Shown one piece after another: positions 1 to 4,999 of a DNA stretch of 46,075 nucleotides. Location of the stretch: positions 1-46,075 of the IMG/VR virus record IMGVR_UViG_3300018026_000018; one strand, written 5' to 3'. Within the stretch, counting starts at the first letter, position 1; each line of letters begins with the position of its first letter. The notes under the pieces are model-generated. The model did not search any database, was not told the origin of the DNA, and saw nothing but the letters and a program-made list of their open reading frames with translations. The translations under genes and the position numbers were made by a program. The stretch comes from a virus.

Positions 1-51
1 CCTTCGAACTCAAGAAAACTCAATAGAAACTCTTATATTTATAGATATAAT

Positions 52-75
52 TAGAGTAGTACTGCTACTACTCTA
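52..75 (-). terminator. Rho-independent-type terminator of the leftward gene
   Basis: A perfect 10-bp stem TAGAGTAGTA / TACTACTCTA encloses a CTGC tetraloop. It lies 5 bp past the stop of the only leftward gene (stop at 81). The flanking sequence is AT-rich on both sides, so it could also stop rightward transcription. It belongs to the same hairpin style as those at 4642, 15662 and 24182 (a TAGTA/TACTA core at the loop end). Confidence 0.75.
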
Positions 76-80
76 TTATA

Positions 81-524
81 TTATTCCACTACCATTGCTT
101 GTAATGCAAGCTTTGCAAATTGTGCTTCACGTGTTCTTTGATTAAGAACTGCATCACCTCCTTTATAAAGCAAATCACTATAAGTCGGTACACTTATATA
201 ACTTGTTTTATAAGTTCCATTATTGCCTTCACCATCGTCCCAAGTTGCACCGGTTTCTCTAATGCTTACGTTAGTTATGTTATAATCACCTGGTTTAAAC
301 TCAGCAAAGAACCTATCTACATTCTTAATGTAGTCTTCATTACTAATACCTGCATTAAGTTTACATACAAACTCTTCGTATGTATTAGCACGTGTTAATA
401 TTGCAGCTACAAATGTATACCAAGTTCCTTTTGGACCTGTTGACCTTGTAAAACCTTCAATACGAGCCGTAATATTATCATTTGATAAATTACAATCTTT
501 AAAACGTTCTGATAATGTTTTCAT
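81..524 (-). CDS. Hypothetical protein, 147 aa, sole leftward gene
   Basis: This ORF runs from ATG at 524 to a stop at 81 and is the only convincing minus-strand gene in the window. The protein is soluble-looking, mixed alpha/beta, with no signal peptide or membrane segment. It has an acidic, glycine-rich stretch near residues 93-103 (around WDDGEGNNG) and a helical C-terminus. I do not recognise its family. Its codons are visibly less AT-biased than those of most rightward genes (many GCA/GCT, ACA/ACC, GGT), which can mean high expression or a different history. An A-rich leader without Shine-Dalgarno precedes the start, and a strong hairpin follows the stop. Divergent placement against the packaging/structural block suggests it belongs to another expression class, perhaps early; that is inference. 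Confidence 0.8.
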   Translation of the reverse strand: MKTLSERFKDCNLSNDNITARIEGFTRSTGPKGTWYTFVAAILTRANTYEEFVCKLNAGISNEDYIKNVDRFFAEFKPGDYNITNVSIRETGATWDDGEGNNGTYKTSYISVPTYSDLLYKGGDAVLNQRTREAQFAKLALQAMVVE

Positions 525-706
525 TCTAATTGTATTTTAATTGTTATTTGAATATTTTGAAATTCCTTTTCAATTTCAATATTGATACGGGGTATTTCAA
601 TTACCAAAGACAAGTAGGGGGTTGAATCAGACGTACTCCTCGTATAATATAATATCTACTATTTTACCTTTACTACAAATCATATCTTTAAATTTATTTA
701 TTTTAT

Positions 707-764
707 TATTAAAACCTATTGATATATCTACTATTGTATGTGACGCTATATTAAAACCTATTGA
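707..764. repeat. 16-bp direct repeat TATTAAAACCTATTGA, two exact copies
   Basis: Exact copies lie at 707-722 and 749-764, 42 bp apart start to start. A third, partial copy sharing TTAAAACCTAT lies at 864-874. An iteron-like or regulator-binding role is possible. Confidence 0.6.
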
Positions 765-882
765 AGAACTTGTTAAAATTTATGCTAATACATCTATATC
801 TTCTCGTAGGGTAGACATACTTGCAACATACTCGCAACATATTTAAAACATATTAATCTTATTTTAAAACCTATAGTATTAT

Positions 883-978
883 ATATTTTAAAATCACTCT
901 TTAAAAATTAAAAAAATCTATATTTTTACATATAGATTTTTCATTATTTAGACATATTTTAAAATCACTCTTTAAAAA
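883..978. repeat. 25-bp perfect direct repeat flanking a hairpin
   Basis: The 25-bp unit (core TTTTAAAATCACTCTTTAAA) is present without mismatch at 883-907 and 954-978, 71 bp apart. A hairpin at 912-941 sits between the copies. The internal TTTTAAAA palindrome and the CACTC core make it a plausible protein-binding site. An exact repeat of this length in non-coding DNA is unlikely to be chance even at this AT content. Confidence 0.75.
912..941 (-). terminator. AT-rich hairpin, probable leftward terminator
   Basis: The stem AAAAATCTATA (912-922) pairs with TATAGATTTTT (931-941) around an 8-nt loop. Read leftward, the stem runs into a tract of six T residues (positions 916-911). Together with the leftward promoter at 1060-1029 it would define a transcript of about 110 nt. 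Confidence 0.5.
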
Positions 979-1028
979 CTAAAATTTTTTTATTTTTATT
1001 TTTTACATATGTTTTGGAAGGCAGCCAT

Positions 1029-1060
1029 CAAAGGTAACTAAAAAATTTGACATATACAAG
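1029..1060 (-). promoter_or_regulatory. Leftward Bacteroidota-type promoter match
   Basis: On the minus strand, TACCTTTG (1036-1029) matches the Bacteroidota -7 consensus TAnnTTTG. CTTG (1060-1057) supplies a -33 TTG, 20 nt away, which is the usual spacing. Transcription would start near 1022 and run towards the hairpin at 941-911, and perhaps on to the gene ending at 81. This is a consensus match only. Confidence 0.4.
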
Positions 1061-1125
1061 AAAAATTAATAAATTATTTAAGTATCTATACAAGAGTTTA
1101 ATATCTTTTATTCTTTATTAATATT

Positions 1126-1169
1126 ACAGTATATAAAGCAAAAATTAATAAATAACTAATGTAAATATT
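1126..1169 (+). promoter_or_regulatory. Promoter-like block shared with 9573-9613
   Basis: The block ACAGTATATA ... AGCAAAAATTAA ... TAACT ... TGTA ... TATT occurs here and again, with a 2-bp insertion, at 9573-9613. The 12-mer AGCAAAAATTAA (1137-1148) is identical in both. Both blocks lie at similar distances upstream of rightward genes (75 nt and 90 nt from the 12-mer to the ATG). It does not match the host TAnnTTTG consensus, so it may be a phage-specific promoter, perhaps for a virus-encoded RNA polymerase. Confidence 0.5.
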
Positions 1170-1222
1170 AAAATTTTATATATATCTTTACTTTATAATT
1201 ATAAACTTAATAAAGTAATATT

Positions 1223-1606
1223 ATGAAAGATAGAGAACCTAAAACAATTGTAAATAGAATACCAATAGGTGATAGTATAATTTTAAAAAGAACAACTAGA
1301 CATTCTGGAATAGCAATAATAGGAACTAAAACAGAAGAACAATTATTTGGTAAAGATCCTGAATTAGTATCACTAGAAGTAGTTGCTTATGGTAATCTTA
1401 CATATACCATTGAAATAGGAGATAAAGTAGATATTGATTTTACTTCTTCATTACAAGAAGTTAAAATATATACAAAACGTAATTATGATATAATTAAAAA
1501 ACAATTACTTAATCCTGATGTTAAACTTACTAATGCTGATACATTTGAAATTGATAAATATTATAGAGTATCAATGTATTCTATATATGCAATTATAAAA
1601 CAATAA
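1223..1606 (+). CDS. GroES-like co-chaperonin-type protein, 127 aa
   Basis: The line-up of motifs resembles the GroES/Cpn10 fold: a first strand around D17-SIILK-22 (compare DRVIVK), a loop in place of the mobile loop near residues 24-45, EVVAYG at 52-57 (compare VLAVG), IEIGDKVDI at 64-72 (compare VKVGDIV), and a final VSMYSIYAII strand (compare ESDILAIV). Cpn10 is usually ~97 aa; this protein carries extra residues around 75-115. If the call is right, it would cap the host GroEL, as T4 gp31 does, to fold capsid or other phage proteins. It is the first gene after the divergent control region and lies 3 nt upstream of the next ATG, so it leads an operon. Resemblance was judged by eye and is moderate. 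Confidence 0.5.
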   Translation: MKDREPKTIVNRIPIGDSIILKRTTRHSGIAIIGTKTEEQLFGKDPELVSLEVVAYGNLTYTIEIGDKVDIDFTSSLQEVKIYTKRNYDIIKKQLLNPDVKLTNADTFEIDKYYRVSMYSIYAIIKQ

Positions 1607-1609
1607 TTG

Positions 1610-1927
1610 ATGAAGCATCAAGAACAAATAATAGAAACTATAATTAAAGATATTAGATTAAATAAAGAAGATTGGTATGGTAAATTTAATGAACTTGATA
1701 TATTAGAACGTACTAGAATATTAAAAGATTTAATAACTAATTATTATACTTCTATTATTAATTTTACTAATGAACTTGATCCTAGTATTCATATACAATG
1801 TATTGGAACACTTATAATTAAACCTTCTCGTAAACAATATCTTGATTTAAAAAAAGAAGGTATAGATGGAGTTGAAGCTGCTAAAATAGTTAAAGAAGAT
1901 TATAGAAAAACAAATGGAAAAGCGTAA
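1610..1927 (+). CDS. Hypothetical protein, 105 aa
   Basis: I place the start at ATG 1610, 3 nt after the upstream stop, rather than the in-frame TTG at 1607. The protein is largely helical and charged at the N-terminus (residues 1-50). A short strand-rich part (IHIQCIGTLIIKPSR, about residues 60-75) is followed by a lysine-rich helix. I do not recognise the family. The 'IGTLIIKPSR' stretch loosely recalls small phage DNA-binding proteins but is not enough for a call. Its 3' end overlaps the nuclease gene by 14 nt, which implies translational coupling. Confidence 0.7.
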   Translation: MKHQEQIIETIIKDIRLNKEDWYGKFNELDILERTRILKDLITNYYTSIINFTNELDPSIHIQCIGTLIIKPSRKQYLDLKKEGIDGVEAAKIVKEDYRKTNGKA

Positions 1928-2867
1928 TATATTTTTTAATGAATCTATTCATAAGTATACTGATAATATGGGTAATCCATATATTAGTACAACTACGCTT
2001 ATATCTAATTATTATGAAAAGTTTAAAGCAGAAGAAATAGCTAAAGCATGTGAAGCAATAGGACGTAATCCTAAGCATCCTAAATATCTTAAATATAAAA
2101 ATAAATCTAAAAAACAATTACTTTATGAATGGGAACAAACTAAAACTATAGCTTGTGAAAAAGGTACAAATAAACATAATTATCTTGAACAAGCAGTTCG
2201 TAGTTCTACAGGATATAAATTAATAGATAGTCAATTTATCAATGATAGAATATATACATTAGATGATGTAATAGGTGATAGAAAAATAGGACTATTGAAT
2301 TTAGAATATTTTGAATCAATTGGTCTTAAAGAAAAATATCCTATTATATTTAATACAATATATAAACTTACTCAACTAGGATATTTAATATATGCTGAAA
2401 TAGGAGTATATGATTCAGTTAATTTAGTATCAGGTCTTGTAGATATAATACTTATTAAAAATAATGATTTTATTATATTAGATTGGAAAACTAATTCTGC
2501 TCCTATAATGTTTGAATCAGGATATTTTAATAAAGATAACAATGGAAATTTAACTTCTGATTTTATATATAAACAAGAATATTTTAGTAATCCTATTTCA
2601 TATCTTTCTGCAAGCACTGGTCATAAATATTCACTTCAACTTTCAGGATATGCTAATATGGCAGAATTATTTGGATTTAAATATAAAGGTTCAATACTAT
2701 GTCATATTAGAACTTTAAAACAAGGTATAATAAATAGTATTAATAATGTTGAAAATGAAGAAGTTAAATTAATAGAAGTATTAGATTTAAGAAATGATTT
2801 TCAAAAAATAAAAGAACATAATTTTAATTTACATCATTTTGAAGAACCAAGTTATACATTATTTTAA
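1914..2867 (+). CDS. PD-(D/E)XK superfamily nuclease, RecB/Cas4-like, 317 aa
   Basis: The core motif of the superfamily is readable: E162 in YAEIGVYD, GLVD with D177, ILDWKT with D190 and K192, and a following helix with Q242 (QLSGYA), equivalent to the QxxxY helix of RecB-type exonucleases. D177 and the D190-x-K192 pair would bind metal. Such nucleases in phages resect or process DNA ends during recombination, replication or host DNA breakdown. The N-terminal ~120 residues (ESIHKYTD, then ISTTTLISNYY and a basic region) match the usual layout of phage PDDEXK_1 proteins, which begin with a short strand-rich segment. It overlaps the preceding gene by 14 nt. The exact polarity and substrate cannot be read from sequence. 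Confidence 0.8.
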   Translation: MEKRNIFFNESIHKYTDNMGNPYISTTTLISNYYEKFKAEEIAKACEAIGRNPKHPKYLKYKNKSKKQLLYEWEQTKTIACEKGTNKHNYLEQAVRSSTGYKLIDSQFINDRIYTLDDVIGDRKIGLLNLEYFESIGLKEKYPIIFNTIYKLTQLGYLIYAEIGVYDSVNLVSGLVDIILIKNNDFIILDWKTNSAPIMFESGYFNKDNNGNLTSDFIYKQEYFSNPISYLSASTGHKYSLQLSGYANMAELFGFKYKGSILCHIRTLKQGIINSINNVENEEVKLIEVLDLRNDFQKIKEHNFNLHHFEEPSYTLF

Positions 2868-2879
2868 ATATTTAAATAA

Positions 2880-3129
2880 ATGGCAAAATATAGAAAAAAC
2901 CAGTAATTATTGAAGCAGTACAATGGAATGGTACTAATTATTTAATAACTGAAACTTTTATGAAAGGTTCAGGAGCAATAATTGATTATTTAGAAAGACA
3001 ATTAGGTATCATTAAAATACCTATATTAGAAGGGCAAATGTTGGATGTTATATTATTAAAGGAATAAAAGGAGAATTTTATCCTTGTAAAGAAGATATAT
3101 TTAAATTAACATATGAAGAAGTAATATAA
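2880..3129 (+). pseudogene. Frameshifted PGDYG-type small phage protein
   Basis: ATG 2880 opens MAKYRKN and stops at TAA 2904. Shifting frame at the A-run 2894-2899 (one A short) restores MAKYRKK-PVIIEAVQWNG, the well-known start of PGDYG-type phage proteins. A second break near 3046-3049 is needed to reach the typical C-terminus ([13 protein letters not shown], then an EDIF-LTYEEV tail), which ends in TAA 3127-3129 and overlaps the next ATG. The protein would be about 83 aa once repaired. The strong conservation across three frames argues either for a very recent double mutation or for homopolymer/indel errors in the assembly. The intact family is small and of unknown function. Confidence 0.75.
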
Positions 3130-3440
3130 TGATAATAGATAAAAAAACAATAATTATACTTATACTTAGTTTAGTAATAGTAATATTATCTTATATTAGT
3201 ATGTCTAAACATATACAAGTTAAATATAATTCTAAATTAATTGATAGTTTAAATTCAGTAATTAAAACACAACATAAAATAGATACTACATTTATACATG
3301 ATACAATATATTATGATAAAGTTGAAACAGTAATAAATACGGAATATGAAACAATATATAAAGAATTTTCTAATCGTAATATTATTTCAGATGATAGTAT
3401 TATGCACTTCATCTCAAACAAGATACATAATAAAAAATGA
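3129..3440 (+). CDS. Inner-membrane spanin-like (Rz-type) protein, 103 aa
   Basis: An N-terminal transmembrane helix (about residues 8-25: TIIILILSLVIVILSYIS) is preceded by basic residues and followed by a periplasmic, coiled-coil-prone segment (IDSLNSVIKTQHKID). The end of the protein (SDDSIMHFISNKI) resembles the conserved 'xDSxxxFFSxxF' tail of spanin-like proteins of Bacteroidota phages. The next gene starts inside this one (95-nt overlap, different frame) and encodes an exported protein, the classic nested layout of Rz/Rz1-type pairs. The role would be fusion of inner and outer membranes in the last step of lysis. Membrane topology is read directly; function is inferred from architecture. 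It starts at the TAATG overlap with the broken upstream gene. Confidence 0.6.
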   Translation: MIIDKKTIIILILSLVIVILSYISMSKHIQVKYNSKLIDSLNSVIKTQHKIDTTFIHDTIYYDKVETVINTEYETIYKEFSNRNIISDDSIMHFISNKIHNKK

Positions 3441-3738
3441 TAGTCTTGTTTGTTATTCATATCAAGAAAATAGAGATATTGCATTATTATTAATTAAAGG
3501 TGAAAAAGATTCTTGTTTATTAAATAATTGCAATGTTTTTACTGATAAATTAAAAAACGATTTTGTTAAATTAAATAAAGATTTAACTAGATGTGATAGT
3601 ATAACAAGTTCATGTATTGAAGATAATAGAAAATTATTTAATGCTAATCAAAAATACAAAAGTAAATTTAAAACATATACTATAATAGGATTAGCAAGTA
3701 TTGGATTAAATATTATATTATTAATAAGTTTATTATGA
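3346..3738 (+). CDS. Exported spanin-partner-like protein, 130 aa
   Basis: The N-terminus is a signal-like hydrophobic segment (residues 5-23, NFLIVILFQMIVLCTSSQ). It contains Cys20 in an imperfect lipobox (V-L-C, with Leu rather than Gly/Ala/Ser at -1). A Cys- and Lys-rich helical middle (about 55-105) follows, then a C-terminal transmembrane helix (TIIGLASIGLNIILLISLL). A lipidated or exported N-terminus with a C-terminal TM helix is the u-spanin plan, while its nesting within the upstream i-spanin-like gene is the Rz/Rz1 plan. Either way, it probably acts in envelope disruption. It overlaps the next gene by 4 nt (ATGA). The outer-membrane anchor is uncertain because the lipobox is poor. 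Confidence 0.55.
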   Translation: MKQYIKNFLIVILFQMIVLCTSSQTRYIIKNDSLVCYSYQENRDIALLLIKGEKDSCLLNNCNVFTDKLKNDFVKLNKDLTRCDSITSSCIEDNRKLFNANQKYKSKFKTYTIIGLASIGLNIILLISLL

Positions 3739-4340
3739 TTAGTATTACACCATTTAGATTTGAAAAAAATAATATAATAATAGAACCAGAACTATTAGTA
3801 TATAGTGATTTTAAAGCAGTATATGATTTAGATAAAAATACTAATAAAGAACTTGCATTAAAATATTTTATTTATATATATCATAGTGCAGATCAAAAAG
3901 CTGTTCCGGTTATAAAAGGATATTCAATAAAAGAACTTCATAACTATGCTTGTAGAGAAGCAGGACTTCCAATTACATTCAAACCTGATTCAACTATATC
4001 AAGAGCAATAATATTTTATAAAGAAAATTTTATATCACCAGTTAAAGAACTTCAACTCAATCTTCTTAATACTCTACAAAAGAATATTAAAATACTTTCT
4101 AAAGTAGATGATATGGTTGATAAGAAACTTAATATAGATGAACTTACACCAGAACAATTAACAATGTTAATGGAAGTTCAAAGTAAAGTTTCTAAAATGG
4201 CTAAAGAACTTACAGGTGATATTAAAACAATGAAAGATTTAGATATATTAATTAATAATTCTAAAGATACTGTTCAACACCGTAGAGGTGGAGATGAAAT
4301 AGAAAATTCTATGATAAGAAATGATGATATTGAAAATTAA
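3735..4340 (+). CDS. Hypothetical protein, 201 aa; possible small terminase (TerS) candidate
   Basis: The ATG overlaps the upstream stop (ATGA). The protein has an N-terminal domain (about 1-100) with a run of aromatic residues (ALKYFIYIYHSADQ), typical of a conserved protein found just upstream of terminase in Bacteroidota phages. A long helical, coiled-coil-prone region (about 100-165) and a charged, disordered tail follow. Small terminases are oligomeric helical proteins of this size encoded just before TerL, and no other gene here fits better, but I see no clear helix-turn-helix. The TerS assignment therefore rests on position and helical content only. Confidence 0.55.
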   Translation: MISITPFRFEKNNIIIEPELLVYSDFKAVYDLDKNTNKELALKYFIYIYHSADQKAVPVIKGYSIKELHNYACREAGLPITFKPDSTISRAIIFYKENFISPVKELQLNLLNTLQKNIKILSKVDDMVDKKLNIDELTPEQLTMLMEVQSKVSKMAKELTGDIKTMKDLDILINNSKDTVQHRRGGDEIENSMIRNDDIEN

Positions 4341-4345
4341 ATAAT

Positions 4346-4537
4346 ATGGAAATAGGAGAAGCAATTAAATTACTTAAAGAAGGTAAATTAGTTCATAGAA
4401 CTAATATGAGTTCTAGTAAATATCTTAAAATGATAGATGGTACTATTATAATGTTTGTAATTAAACATGGTACTGTATGGAATCCTAAACAAGAAGATTT
4501 ATTAGCACATGATTATAAATTGTATAATGTAATTTAA
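4346..4537 (+). CDS. DUF2829 / Tad2-like small protein, 63 aa
   Basis: The sequence follows the DUF2829 pattern: an N-terminal G4-EAIKLLKEGKLVHR-18 helix and strand (family: F..AL..lk.GkkV.R), a short beta hairpin (YLKMIDGTIIM), W45-N-P47 and then DLLA-x-D at 51-56, matching the family's W.P...DLLA.DW ending, with Tyr57 instead of Trp. DUF2829 includes Tad2, the phage protein that sequesters the cyclic ADP-ribose-type signals of Thoeris and related defences. At 63 aa it is shorter than usual because the middle loop is reduced. It lies between the TerS candidate and a small basic peptide. Binding of a nucleotide signal is inference from the family; some DUF2829 members have no known role. Confidence 0.6.
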   Translation: MEIGEAIKLLKEGKLVHRTNMSSSKYLKMIDGTIIMFVIKHGTVWNPKQEDLLAHDYKLYNVI

Positions 4538-4572
4538 ACATAGTTCTATTTATTAATTTAAACTTTAAACAA

Positions 4573-4635
4573 ATGGCAAAAGCAAGCACTGAAAAGAAGG
4601 TAGACAAAATGACTAAACCTTCAAAGAAGAAGTAG
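4573..4635 (+). CDS. 20-residue lysine-rich microprotein
   Basis: ATG 4573 opens a 20-codon frame (MAKASTEKK, then VDKMTKPSKKK) that ends with TAG 4633. Its leader (AACTTTAAACAA before ATG) is a typical A-rich Bacteroidota-phage start, as good as those of the large genes. A strong terminator hairpin begins 6 nt after the stop. Eight of 20 residues are Lys. Its codons are less AT-biased than its neighbours (AAG runs, GCA, AGC). The peptide could bind nucleic acid or be a packaged condensing peptide; function is unknown. It would be missed by length-filtered gene calling. Confidence 0.5.
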   Translation: MAKASTEKKVDKMTKPSKKK

Positions 4636-4641
4636 TAATAT

Positions 4642-4664
4642 AAGGTCTAGTAATACTAGACCTT
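4642..4664 (+). terminator. Terminator hairpin after the microprotein
   Basis: AAGGTCTAG (4642-4650) pairs with CTAGACCTT (4656-4664) around a TAATA loop; the stem can extend to 11 bp by closing TA/TA. ATTAATTT follows. It is the same TAGTA/TACTA core family as the hairpins at 52, 15662 and 24182. Confidence 0.7.
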
Positions 4665-4684
4665 ATTAATTTAAATTAAATATT

Positions 4685-4960
4685 ATGGTAAAGAAACAAC
4701 TAATAAAATATAATATTATGAATTGTGTACCTTATCAAGTATGTCCAGTTTGTAAAGGTGAAGGATTTACAATTAAATATGTAATGGATTTATCAAATTC
4801 TACTGTAGTAAATTACTGTTCACAAGTGTCGTGTATTATATGTAATGGAAAAAAAATAATACCAATGTATATTGTATCAGATGAAATTAAAGATTATTAT
4901 TATAATCTTAATGCAGTTTATATTAGTGATGGAAAAGGTGGTTTTATACCTGCACAATAA
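4685..4960 (+). CDS. Small zinc-ribbon (DnaJ-type CxxCxGxG) protein, 91 aa
   Basis: Two paired-cysteine knuckles are visible: C20-P-V-C23-K-G-E-G27 and C50-I-I-C53-N-G-K. The spacing and the glycines match one zinc-binding half-unit of the DnaJ cysteine-rich domain. C14 and C45 are additional cysteines. There is no J domain, so it is not a DnaJ protein; such stand-alone CxxCxGxG proteins are common in phages and have no agreed role. A second possible start is ATG 4718 (M12). It sits immediately before the terminase leader and after a terminator, so it may share transcription with the packaging genes. Confidence 0.7.
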   Translation: MVKKQLIKYNIMNCVPYQVCPVCKGEGFTIKYVMDLSNSTVVNYCSQVSCIICNGKKIIPMYIVSDEIKDYYYNLNAVYISDGKGGFIPAQ

Positions 4961-4961
4961 C

Positions 4962-4999
4962 ATAGCTTTATCTTTTTCGTGGGGTGTAATACTTATAAT
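4962..4999 (+). repeat. Terminase leader containing a TCGTGGGGTGT block shared with the holin-like gene
   Basis: TCGTGGGGTGT (4977-4987) recurs at 26602-26612 inside the holin-like gene. The match extends as TTTyTCGTGGGGTGTnnnACTTnnAAT. Translated in the frame of the holin-like gene, this leader reads FSWGV followed shortly by TGA, against FSWGVALA in the gene. It therefore looks like a decayed fragment of a related coding sequence, or a shared site retained before TerL. Confidence 0.45.

Larger units (their letters stand above)
525..1222. other. Divergent intergenic region (~700 bp) with repeats, hairpin and promoters
   Basis: No convincing gene occupies this stretch between the leftward gene and the rightward block. 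It holds a 16-bp direct repeat (707-722, 749-764; a partial third copy at 862-877), a close GCAACATA pair (823-830, 834-841), a 25-bp perfect direct repeat (883-907, 954-978) flanking an 11-bp hairpin (912-941), a leftward TTG-N20-TAnnTTTG promoter match (1060-1029), and a block at 1126-1169 that recurs upstream of the 9687 gene. A 74-codon ORF at 622-846 overlaps the repeats and has no good leader. Its density of repeats fits a control region or an origin, but nothing proves either. Confidence 0.6.

Noticed and set aside
622-846. 74-codon rightward ORF in the divergent region
   Set aside because: It overlaps the 16-bp and GCAACATA direct repeats, lacks a typical A-rich leader and has a composition expected from random AT-rich sequence; kept as non-coding.
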